This document shows positions 35,170 to 42,724 of a stretch of 64,000 bases of DNA, piece after piece; positions within the stretch are counted from its first letter, which is position 1; each line of letters starts with the position of its first letter. The stretch is from Polyangium fumosum (GTDB lineage: Bacteria > Myxococcota_A > Polyangia > Polyangiales > Polyangiaceae). Made by a program: the position numbers and the translations under genes. The notes beneath the pieces are model-generated. The model was not told the origin of the DNA and did no database searches. It saw only the letters and a program-made list of their open reading frames with translations. The stretch is taken from assembly GCF_005144585.1 (NCBI RefSeq), contig NZ_SSMQ01000028.1, forward strand, positions 79,080-143,079. The letters are read 5' to 3'.

Positions 35170-35661
35170 ATGACGACGAAGCCCGACACCAAGGACAAGG
35201 TCTATCAATCCGCCGACTTCGACAAGACACCGCCGCGCCCGCGTGTCGTCATGCCGGACAAGCTGATCCACCGTCAGGTCGAGGGCGACGGGCAACGCGA
35301 CGAATACTCCAAGGAGCGCAAGCACCCGGTCTTCTTCGTCGATCTGCCCTCGAAGTGCATCAGCATGACGATCGGCCACCTCGACCCGGGGCAGTCCTCG
35401 AACCGGCACCGCCACACCTACGAGACGATCCTCTACGTGCTCGAAGGCGAAGGTTACTCGGTGGTCCACGACCAGAAGATCGAGTGGAAGACCGGCGACG
35501 CCGTCTACATCCCGGTCTGGACCTGGCACAACCACGTCAACACGAGCACGACGGGCATCGCCCGTTACCTCGCCTGCGAGAACGCCCCCATCCTCCAGAA
35601 CCTCGGCGGCGTCGCGCTCCGCGAGGAGCTGCCCGAGAAGGGCATGAAGGACCCCCCGTGA
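35170..35661 (+). CDS. Cupin-domain protein
   Basis: 163 aa, a single small-barrel cupin. Motif 1 includes SSNRHRHTYETILYVLEGEG (metal-ligand His pair HRH plus Glu), motif 2 PVWTWHNHVN (His). Similar cupins are metal-dependent oxygenases, isomerases or binding proteins; the substrate cannot be deduced. GGAGG precedes the ATG at 35170 by 5 bp. It is followed by a strong hairpin, so it is a single-gene unit. Confidence 0.88.
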   Translation: MTTKPDTKDKVYQSADFDKTPPRPRVVMPDKLIHRQVEGDGQRDEYSKERKHPVFFVDLPSKCISMTIGHLDPGQSSNRHRHTYETILYVLEGEGYSVVHDQKIEWKTGDAVYIPVWTWHNHVNTSTTGIARYLACENAPILQNLGGVALREELPEKGMKDPP

Positions 35662-35691
35662 ACCTTCCCGGCGCGAAGGCGCGCTAGTCCC

Positions 35692-35716
35692 GAGGGGGAC
35701 GCCTCGCGTCCCCCTC
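35692..35716 (+). terminator. Terminator hairpin after the cupin gene
   Basis: GAGGGGGACGC - CTC - GCGTCCCCCTC, a perfect 11-bp stem with 3-nt loop, 31 bp after the stop codon. Confidence 0.65.
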
Positions 35717-35797
35717 TCGTCCAGGCAAAGCCCGGACGATTCACCCCCCGAGGGAAGATCGCTTCGCGATCTTCTGAGCATCGAACCGGTCGATGCT

Positions 35798-36007
35798 CTA
35801 GGTGGCTGGTGTTTTTCGAGCCGCGACCACCACAGCTAGCGCATGTTCACGCAGCGGCCGCGCTGCAGGTAGCGTGTCCGCTGCGAAAAACACCAGCCAC
35901 CTAGGTGGCTGGTGTTTTTCGAGCCGCGACCACCACAGCTAGCGCATGTTCACGCAGCGGCCGCGCTGCAGGTAGCGTGTCCGCTGCGAAAAACACCAGC
36001 CACCTAG
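35798..36007. repeat. Perfect 103-bp tandem duplication with CTAG-ended inverted repeats
   Basis: Two copies, 35798-35904 and 35901-36007, share the central CTAG. Each begins CTAGGTGGCTGGTGTTTTTCG and ends with its reverse complement, and has an inner GCAGCG/CGCTGC hairpin, so each can fold along its full length. The two copies look identical. A partial end occurs at 28376. No ORF inside. It resembles a non-autonomous palindromic element (MITE- or REPIN-like). Confidence 0.88.
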
Positions 36008-36019
36008 TACGCTGATCGG

Positions 36020-36835
36020 ATGTCCCGCGCCCGCCCTGCCCTGCTCCGCGCCCTGCCCTTCGTCGCGCTCGTGGCGCTCGCCGCCTCCGGGTGTTCCAAG
36101 GACGAGCCCAACCCGAACGCCGCCCCCGTCTCCTCGTCGCTCGCCCCCGCGAAGCCGAAGACCGAGGCGGGCAAACCCTACGCGGTCGAGGCGCAGGGCG
36201 CGAAGGTGAGCTTCACGATGGATGCGCCGATCGAGAAGATCTTCGGCGAGGCGGACGGCTCGACCTCCGGCGAGCTCTTCGTCGATCCGGAGGACGTGAC
36301 GCGCTCGACGGGGCTCTTGAAGATCGACCTCGACAAGCTCGTCATCTACCAGCAGAAGCGCGCCGACGAGAAGGCGGAGTTCGGCGAGCGGACGAAGAGC
36401 GATCTGCAGAACGAGCACGCGCGCGACTGGCTCGGGATCGGCAAGGACGTCGCCGAGGCGGAGCGGCAGAAGCGCCGCACGATCGAGTTCAAGCTCTCGA
36501 AGATCGAGACGGCGGGGCCGAAGAGCGTCGCGGGGCTCACGGGCGCCGAGCGCACGATGAAGCTCGACGTGACGGGGGACCTCCGGCTGAACGAGCGCAC
36601 GGCGCCGAAGAAGGCGGAGCTCGAGGTCACGTTCGTGATGGAGGGCGACAAGGTGGCGGCGGTGCGCGTGAAGTCGACGAAGCCCGTCGCCGTGAACCTC
36701 GACGCGCACGACGTGCGCCCGCGCAATGCCCTCGGCGTGATCCTTCAGAAGACCGCCGACGAGCTCACGACGCTCGGCAAGAAGGTGTCGAAGGACGCGA
36801 TGGTGTCGCTCGACTTCCAGGCCAAGCCGAAGTGA
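36020..36835 (+). CDS. YceI-like lipoprotein
   Basis: 271 aa. Signal peptide with lipobox ALAASGC (Cys25). The mature region (about 52-271) resembles YceI-fold lipocalin-like proteins: YAVEAQGAKVSFTMDAPIEK, then SGELFVDPEDVTRSTGLLKIDLDKL, the strand layout usual for the family, which binds isoprenoid-like lipids. It carries an insertion with many charged residues (about 115-150). The start at 36020 lies only 13 bp after the CTAG element, so its promoter must lie in or before that element. Confidence 0.8.
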   Translation: MSRARPALLRALPFVALVALAASGCSKDEPNPNAAPVSSSLAPAKPKTEAGKPYAVEAQGAKVSFTMDAPIEKIFGEADGSTSGELFVDPEDVTRSTGLLKIDLDKLVIYQQKRADEKAEFGERTKSDLQNEHARDWLGIGKDVAEAERQKRRTIEFKLSKIETAGPKSVAGLTGAERTMKLDVTGDLRLNERTAPKKAELEVTFVMEGDKVAAVRVKSTKPVAVNLDAHDVRPRNALGVILQKTADELTTLGKKVSKDAMVSLDFQAKPK

Positions 36836-36968
36836 CGTGATGGGCGCGCCGGGGCGCGAAGCGGTTGGTTCGCGCGCGGGGCTGTGATATTCGTCTTTCC
36901 ACGTCCGGGCGAAGGCTTCTTTCCTCTCCTGCGAGAGCGCGCTCCCTCGGCGGACGAACAGGTTCGCG

Positions 36969-38012
36969 ATGAGCTACGTCGTCAAATCGGGGGATACGCT
37001 CGGTGCGATCGCCAGCCGCAACGGCACGACGGTGCAGGCGATCATGGCGGCAAACCCGCAGATCTCGAATCCGAACGCGATCTCGGTGGGCCAAAAGCTC
37101 ACGCTCCCCGGCGGCGGCGGGGGCGGCGGCGCCCTCCCCTCCCCCGCGGCGGCGCCGAGCACGTACACCGTACGCTCGGGCGACACGCTGGGCGCGATCG
37201 CGAGCCGGAACGGCACGACGGTCGACGAGATGATGCGGGCGAACCCGCAGCTCCGGAACCCGAACCAGATCTCGCCGGGCCAAAAGCTCAACCTGCCGGG
37301 GAAATCGAACGGAGGCGGGACGCCGCAGCCGCAGCCGCAGCAGCCGCAGCCCCAACAGCCGCAGGCGCCCGCGGAAGGCGGGAGCTCCCTCGGCACGCCG
37401 CCCGCGACGGGCCCGTGGGAGCTGCCCGTGCGGGGACCTGCGCGCAGGCTCGCGGCCGGTGATTTTGATGCCGCCGCGCGCGAGCTTCAGTGCGAGTCGG
37501 CGGCGGTGCGCGCCGTGGCCGAGGTCGAGTCCGGCGGGCGCACTGGCTTCGATGATCAGAAGCGCCCGAAGATCCTCTTCGAGATCCACCACTTCAAGCG
37601 GCTGACGGGAGGCCGCTACGATCGCAGCCACCCGCACCTCTCGGCGCCGTACAAGAGCCCGCTCCGGCGCGCGAGTTACAAGAAGGATCAGTGGGTCGTG
37701 ATCCGCGAGGCGTTCGCGCTCGATCCGGACGCGGCGGTGAAGAGCGCCTCCTGGGGCATGTTCCAGGTGATGGGCTTCAACCACGAGCTGGTCGGCTGGA
37801 AGAGCGTGCGGCAGTTCGTCTACGACATGTACGAGTCGGAGGCGCAGCACATGCGCTCGTTCCTCGGCTTCTGCCGCGGCAACAACCTCGTTCGCCACAT
37901 TCGCAGCAAGAACTGGGCTTCGTTCGCGCGCGGCTACAACGGCGAGGACTACGCGTCGAACAACTACCACACGAAGATGGCAAACGCCTACGCGCGTTAC
38001 AGCCGCGGCTAG
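36969..38012 (+). CDS. Double-LysM N-acetylmuramidase (DUF3380), candidate T6SS effector
   Basis: 347 aa. Two LysM domains (about 2-45 and 62-105; [20 protein letters not shown] and [20 protein letters not shown]) bind peptidoglycan, a Pro/Gln linker follows (110-140), then an N-acetylmuramidase domain (about 150-347) with the candidate catalytic Glu in VAEVESGG and [15 protein letters not shown]. No signal peptide, so it must leave the cell another way; the next genes suggest VgrG-type delivery. It ends 22 bp before the first DUF2169 gene. No adjacent immunity gene is obvious. It could instead be a phage-type endolysin. Confidence 0.87.
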   Translation: MSYVVKSGDTLGAIASRNGTTVQAIMAANPQISNPNAISVGQKLTLPGGGGGGGALPSPAAAPSTYTVRSGDTLGAIASRNGTTVDEMMRANPQLRNPNQISPGQKLNLPGKSNGGGTPQPQPQQPQPQQPQAPAEGGSSLGTPPATGPWELPVRGPARRLAAGDFDAAARELQCESAAVRAVAEVESGGRTGFDDQKRPKILFEIHHFKRLTGGRYDRSHPHLSAPYKSPLRRASYKKDQWVVIREAFALDPDAAVKSASWGMFQVMGFNHELVGWKSVRQFVYDMYESEAQHMRSFLGFCRGNNLVRHIRSKNWASFARGYNGEDYASNNYHTKMANAYARYSRG

Positions 38013-38033
38013 ACAGGCGCGCCCCGTCCCGAC

Positions 38034-40337
38034 ATGGACATCGTCTCGTATTGCCCGCTCCGCGTCGCCGCGCGTCCCTTCGTCACGGCGGAGCGCAGGC
38101 ACGCGCTGCTCGTCGTCTGCAAAGCGACGTACCTGCTCACCCCGGGCGCGTCGGTGCTGCACGAGTCCCAGGAGGACGTCAACGAGGAGGACAACTTCTG
38201 GGACGACGATCCGCGGCGCAGCGTGTACTCGCCCGGCGATCTCGTGCCGCACAAGCGCGGCGCCGACGTGGTGCTCGTTGGCCACGCGTTCGCGCCGAAC
38301 GACGTGCCCGTGCGATCGATCCTCACGCGCCTCTGCGTGGGCGAGATCGACAAGGCGATCGAGGTCTTCGGCGATCGGCACGTGACGCCGATGGGCGAGC
38401 TGCGCGAAGGCCCGCGCGTGACGCGGGTTCGCCTGCGCTACGAGCGCGCCGCGGGCGGGCCCGGGACGACGAACCCGGTGGGCATGCGGCTCGATCAGAC
38501 GGATACGTTCGGCGCGATCAAGCTGCCGAACGTGCAGCCGCCGGGGCGGCACGTGACGGGCCCTGCGGATCTCATGGAGCCCATCGGATACGGGCCGATC
38601 GCGGCGACGTGGCCTGCCCGCGAGGCGCGCCTCGGCCCCTTCGCGGGGCGGTTTTCCCTCGCGCACTGGCACGAGGCGCCGCTGCCCGAGGGGCTCGATC
38701 CGCTCTTCTTCAACGTCGCGCCGCCCGATCAAGAGATCCCGGAGATCCGCCCGGACGAACGGATCGTGCTCGAAGGGTTGCACCCAGAGCACGCGCGGCT
38801 CGTGACGAACCTGCCGGGGCTCCGGCCCGAGGTGGTGATGGAGCGGGCGTCGGGTCGCCGCGAGGCGATCGCGTTGACGGCCGACACGTTGTGGTTCGAC
38901 ACGACGCGCGGGATCTGCACGCTGGTCTGGCGCGGGCGCGCCGCGCTCGTGCATCCGGCCGAGGCCGGTCGTGTGGTCGTGACGATGGTGGGCCCCGGCT
39001 GGGCGAGCGCGCGCGCGGCGCTCGTGTCCCCGGATCTGCACGCGATCGCGATCGCGCCCGACGATCCCGATGGATCGGTCACGACCGTGGGGTACGCGCC
39101 GTCGGGGCCGCACCCGATCATGCCCTTCATGACGAGCACGGCGTCCGCGCCGCCGCCGCGCGAGTCAGGCGTGTTCCCGATGGCTCCGGACTTCGATGAG
39201 GAGGTGACGTTCGTCGGTCTGGATGGGCCGGGCGCCGATCCGCTGCCGTTCGCGCGGCCGAAGACGCAAGCGCCGCCGCCTGCGCCGGGGGCCCCCGCGC
39301 TGCTGCCATTCGCGCCGCCACCACCTCCCCCGCCCATGCCTTTCCAGGCGCGGGATCTGCCGTTCCTGTCGCCGCTCGCGCCGCCGCCGGTGCCGCCGTC
39401 GCCCCATCCCCACGGTGGGGGGCTCCGGTCGGCCCACGAGGTGGGCCTTCCTCTGCCCCCCACACCCCCCGAGCCCGCGCGGGTGCGGCCTCCGTCGCGG
39501 CACGATCTGCCGTTTGTCGCGCCGCCCCAGGGCGGAGGGCTTCGGTCGGCCCACGAGGTTGGCGTTCCTCTGCCCCCCACGGCCCCCGCGGCGCCTCCTC
39601 CGCCGGTGCAAACTCCCACGCCGCCGCCCATCGTGCCGCGGCTCGGCATCGCGCCGCTGGGAGCGCCTCCGCCGTTCGCGCCGCCTGCGCCCGTCACGCC
39701 GCCTGCGCCCGTCGCGCCGCCTGCGCCCGTCCCTGCGCCGGTCGCTCTGGACGACCCGGAGACCGTCGACGCGCCCGCGATGATCGGCCCGCTGGCGACG
39801 GCCGAGATGGCCGCGCGCGTGGCCCCGCCGCCGCTCCCTCCGCCGCCCGAACCGTTGCCTCCGGATTCGCCCGCGGCGGAGGCCCCGAAAACGCCGCCCG
39901 CGCCTGCGCTCCCGCTCGACGACTACCCCATCGAGCGATGCGCGAAGATCACCGCGTCGATCGCGCGCCGCCGTGACGAGCGCGCCGAGATCCTGGAAGC
40001 CGAGGAGCTCGATCTCGCTCGTTATACGGACCTCGAGCGCCACTGGGCCGACGCCATCCGCGCCGAGTCCGAGCGCGGCAAGACGCGCCTGCTCAAGGCC
40101 TTCGACGCCGCGTACGTCGCGCGCCTCGAAGAAGAGCGGGGACCCATCACCCCGGCCGAGTACGCGCGCCTGGTCGTCGCCGGCGAGCGTGGGCACGCCG
40201 AGCGCACGCTCGCCGAGCTCGGCCTGCCGCGCGCCTCCATGCTCCGCATCGAGCGCGAGATGCTCGCGCGCACGTCCGCGGATCCGTCCCTCGGCGAACG
40301 ACTCCGCCACGCGATCGAAGCCGAGCGGGCCGACTGA
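38034..40337 (+). CDS. DUF2169 protein with Pro-rich linker
   Basis: 767 aa. The N-terminal DUF2169 domain (about 1-330) is seen next to VgrG and PAAR-like genes in many bacteria, where family members help load effectors onto the spike (known for Agrobacterium DUF2169 with a PAAR-like partner). A long Pro/Ala-rich linker (about 355-640) holds the motif GGGLRSAHEVG[LV]PLPPT twice, and a charged helical C-terminus (about 640-767) follows. It starts 22 bp after the muramidase gene, suggesting they work together. No clear Shine-Dalgarno site. Confidence 0.87.
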   Translation: MDIVSYCPLRVAARPFVTAERRHALLVVCKATYLLTPGASVLHESQEDVNEEDNFWDDDPRRSVYSPGDLVPHKRGADVVLVGHAFAPNDVPVRSILTRLCVGEIDKAIEVFGDRHVTPMGELREGPRVTRVRLRYERAAGGPGTTNPVGMRLDQTDTFGAIKLPNVQPPGRHVTGPADLMEPIGYGPIAATWPAREARLGPFAGRFSLAHWHEAPLPEGLDPLFFNVAPPDQEIPEIRPDERIVLEGLHPEHARLVTNLPGLRPEVVMERASGRREAIALTADTLWFDTTRGICTLVWRGRAALVHPAEAGRVVVTMVGPGWASARAALVSPDLHAIAIAPDDPDGSVTTVGYAPSGPHPIMPFMTSTASAPPPRESGVFPMAPDFDEEVTFVGLDGPGADPLPFARPKTQAPPPAPGAPALLPFAPPPPPPPMPFQARDLPFLSPLAPPPVPPSPHPHGGGLRSAHEVGLPLPPTPPEPARVRPPSRHDLPFVAPPQGGGLRSAHEVGVPLPPTAPAAPPPPVQTPTPPPIVPRLGIAPLGAPPPFAPPAPVTPPAPVAPPAPVPAPVALDDPETVDAPAMIGPLATAEMAARVAPPPLPPPPEPLPPDSPAAEAPKTPPAPALPLDDYPIERCAKITASIARRRDERAEILEAEELDLARYTDLERHWADAIRAESERGKTRLLKAFDAAYVARLEEERGPITPAEYARLVVAGERGHAERTLAELGLPRASMLRIEREMLARTSADPSLGERLRHAIEAERAD

Positions 40338-40450
40338 GGTCGCGGCCGCGGGGCTCGTGGTGCACTCCGTTCGTCGAGGTCTCGCCCATTCGCAGCGTTC
40401 CGGTGTACGCTTGCCTCGCGAGCTCGTTCGTCGGCTCGTGGATCGGCCGC

Positions 40451-42532
40451 ATGCCCGCACCTCCCAGGCCCAGCTCCCCGGCGGTAGCTACCGCCGCTCC
40501 GGCAGCGCCTTCGCGCGCTCCGAGCAGCGGGGCGCCCGCGCCCGCCGAGCCTGCGCCGACACCTGAGGCCGAGTGGGAGGTCGAGCTCGGCGCGACGCTC
40601 GCAGGTGGATTCAACGCGCCGCCCATCCCGGCGCCCGCTGCCGCTGCCGCTGCCGCTCCCGCTGCCGCTGCCGCTCCCGCTCCCGCTGCCGCTCCCGCTC
40701 CCGCTCCCGCTGCCGGTACCGTTCCTTTTCCCGCTCCCCTTCCCGCCTCCGCGCCCCCCGCGCCTCTGCCAAACCCGGGCCGCACGTCGGCCCCGCCGCT
40801 CCCCTTCATCGCGCCTCCGCCACCTCCTCCGCCCGCGGCCGTCTCGGCCGGGCGAAGCTCGTCGCCGGGCATGGGGGCGCCGCCGGGCATGAACGGGGAG
40901 CTTCGGCGCTCGTCGTCGCCGAGTTTTCCCGGGGCGCCGCCGCAAGGCGCCGAGGCGCTGCGCCGTTCGGCGTCGGGTTTGCCCGCGGTCGTCCCGCCGG
41001 GGCACGACCCGCTTCGCCGCTCGTCCTCGGGCCTCGCCGCCGTCACGCCGAGCATGCTCGAAGCGCAGCGCCGCTCCTCGCCGGGCATGGCCTCGCAAGG
41101 CGACGGCGCGGCGGCGGGCCCTGTCGCGTACGCTCCTGGCGACATCATCGGCGGCAAGTACCAGCTCCAGCGCGTGCTCGGCCAGGGTGGCATGGGCGCC
41201 GTGTGGGTCGCGCGGAACCTGAGCCTCGACGCGGACATCGCGCTCAAGCTCATCCGCCGCGATCGCGCCACCGAGGAGGCCTCCGCGCGCCTGCTCACGG
41301 AGGCGCGCGCCGCTGCGAAACTCGGCCATCCCGGCATCGTGCGCGTCTTCGACTTCGGACAAACCGAGGTCGGTGATCCCTACCTCGTGATGGAGCTGCT
41401 CACGGGCGAGTCGCTCTCCGCCATCCTCGCGCGGAAGAAACGGCTCGCGCCGAGCGTCGCGCTCCAGACGCTCTTGCCCGTCGCGGCGGCGCTCGCGGCG
41501 GCGCACCTGAAGGGCATCGTCCATCGGGATCTCAAGCCTGACAACGTCATGCTCACGACGGACGAGTCGGGGAAGATCGTGCCCAAGTTGCTCGACTTCG
41601 GCATCGCGCGCGTGCTGCGCGACGACGTCGAGCGGCATGTCACGATCGCCGGCGAGGTCCTCGGCAGCCCCGACTACATGTCTCCCGAGCAGGCCCGCGG
41701 CGAGGCGGACATCGATCATCGCACCGACGTCTGGACCTACTCGGTCCTGCTCTACGAGACGCTCACCGGCCGCCGCCCGTTCGACGCGCCGAACTACAAC
41801 GCGCTCATCGCGGCCATCGTGGCGAACACGCCGATGCCCACGCATGCGTTCGGCACGGGCGACGCTGCGCTCTGGGCGATCATCGAGCGCGGCCTCGCCA
41901 AGGATCGGAGCGCGCGCTGGCAGTCGCTGCGCGACATGGGCGTCGCGCTCGCGGGCTGGGCGCTCGAGCGCGGGATCCAGCAGGACATCTCGGGGTTGTC
42001 TCTCCAGAGCGAGTGGCTCGCGCCGAAGATGCGCCGCCTGCTCACGGTGCAGCCGGTGGACGTCTCGGGCTTGGTCGCCGCGCGCGCAGCAGCGAACGCG
42101 GCCGCGCCGCCGGTCGCGCCGCCGGTCGCGCTGCCCGTCACGCCTTCCGCGCCGGGCCTCGTGCTTCCGGGCGTCGTGCGTGATGCGAACGATGCGGCGG
42201 AGCGGAAACACCTGCGCGGCGGATCGAACCGGAAGGTGCTGTTCGCCGTCGGCACGGCGCTCGTGCTCGTCGCTTCGTTCTTCGTGGTGCGTGCGCTCCT
42301 CTCCGAGCCTGCTGCGCCTGCGGGCGTGCCTGCTGCGCAGACCGAGGCGCATCCTGCGCCGCCGCCTGCGCCCGCGCCCATGCCGACGCCCTCGGCCACG
42401 TCCACGACGACGGCCGAGCCGCAAGCGCCGCCGACCCCAACTGCAACTGCGACGACAAAGACGACGCCTACGCCCGTGCGAACGACGCAGCAGAAAAAAG
42501 CGCCCCCCGTCCCCAAGAACATCCAGTTCTAA
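40451..42532 (+). CDS. Membrane Ser/Thr protein kinase with Ala/Pro-rich N-terminus
   Basis: 693 aa. About 230 residues of Ala/Pro-rich, probably disordered sequence containing a coding hexamer tract (40632-40713) lead to a PknB-type kinase domain (about 235-515) with GQGGMG, HRDLKPDN and LDFGIAR motifs, all intact. One membrane helix lies at about 590-615 with a Pro/Thr-rich tail outside. Kinases of this type control T6SS assembly in other bacteria (the PpkA role); here that is inferred from position between DUF2169 and VgrG. ATG at 40451 chosen; an upstream GTG at 40403 is possible. Confidence 0.92.
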   Translation: MPAPPRPSSPAVATAAPAAPSRAPSSGAPAPAEPAPTPEAEWEVELGATLAGGFNAPPIPAPAAAAAAAPAAAAAPAPAAAPAPAPAAGTVPFPAPLPASAPPAPLPNPGRTSAPPLPFIAPPPPPPPAAVSAGRSSSPGMGAPPGMNGELRRSSSPSFPGAPPQGAEALRRSASGLPAVVPPGHDPLRRSSSGLAAVTPSMLEAQRRSSPGMASQGDGAAAGPVAYAPGDIIGGKYQLQRVLGQGGMGAVWVARNLSLDADIALKLIRRDRATEEASARLLTEARAAAKLGHPGIVRVFDFGQTEVGDPYLVMELLTGESLSAILARKKRLAPSVALQTLLPVAAALAAAHLKGIVHRDLKPDNVMLTTDESGKIVPKLLDFGIARVLRDDVERHVTIAGEVLGSPDYMSPEQARGEADIDHRTDVWTYSVLLYETLTGRRPFDAPNYNALIAAIVANTPMPTHAFGTGDAALWAIIERGLAKDRSARWQSLRDMGVALAGWALERGIQQDISGLSLQSEWLAPKMRRLLTVQPVDVSGLVAARAAANAAAPPVAPPVALPVTPSAPGLVLPGVVRDANDAAERKHLRGGSNRKVLFAVGTALVLVASFFVVRALLSEPAAPAGVPAAQTEAHPAPPPAPAPMPTPSATSTTTAEPQAPPTPTATATTKTTPTPVRTTQQKKAPPVPKNIQF
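40632..40713 (+). repeat. Coding hexamer tract (GCTGCC/GCTCCC)n
   Basis: The complement of the GGGAGC/GGCAGC hexamer inside the kinase gene, encoding alternating Ala and Pro. It is the same unit as the intergenic tracts, here kept in frame because six is a multiple of three. Confidence 0.85.
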
Positions 42533-42541
42533 ATGCGCCTC

Positions 42542-42568
42542 TGCATCGACCGCATCGCGGTCGATGCA
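42542..42568 (+). terminator. Terminator-like hairpin after the kinase
   Basis: TGCATCGACCGC - ATC - GCGGTCGATGCA, perfect 12-bp stem, 10 bp after the stop codon; lies between convergent genes and may serve both. Confidence 0.6.
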
Positions 42569-42587
42569 CCAGAGGTCCAGGGCTGGC

Positions 42588-42648
42588 CCTGGTCCGGGTC
42601 GAGGGGTGGACAACCCCTCGTCGGGGTCCGGGGTGACACCCCGGCGCT
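42588..42648 (-). repeat. Dispersed hairpin-rich element, copy 3
   Basis: CTGGTCCGGGTCGAGGGG ... GGGGTCCGGGGTGACACCCC, closely matching 33502-33560; between convergent genes. Confidence 0.8.
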
Positions 42649-42724
42649 ACGCTCCTGCATGGAACGCCAAGGCGGCCGCGGACGGGTTCGTCCGGGCCGC
42701 CTCTCGTTTGGATCGCATGGCTGC

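Larger units (their letters stand above)
35662..36019. other. Gene-free region of hairpins and tandem element
   Basis: About 358 bp that hold a terminator (35692-35716), two more perfect hairpins (GAAGATCGC-TTC-GCGATCTTC at 35754-35774 and GAGCATCGA-ACCGG-TCGATGCTC at 35776-35798), then the 103-bp tandem element. No gene. Confidence 0.8.

Noticed and set aside
36765..39113. 782-aa minus-strand frame opposite the muramidase and DUF2169 genes
   Set aside because: Antisense shadow of two genes with clear domains; His/Arg-rich composition.
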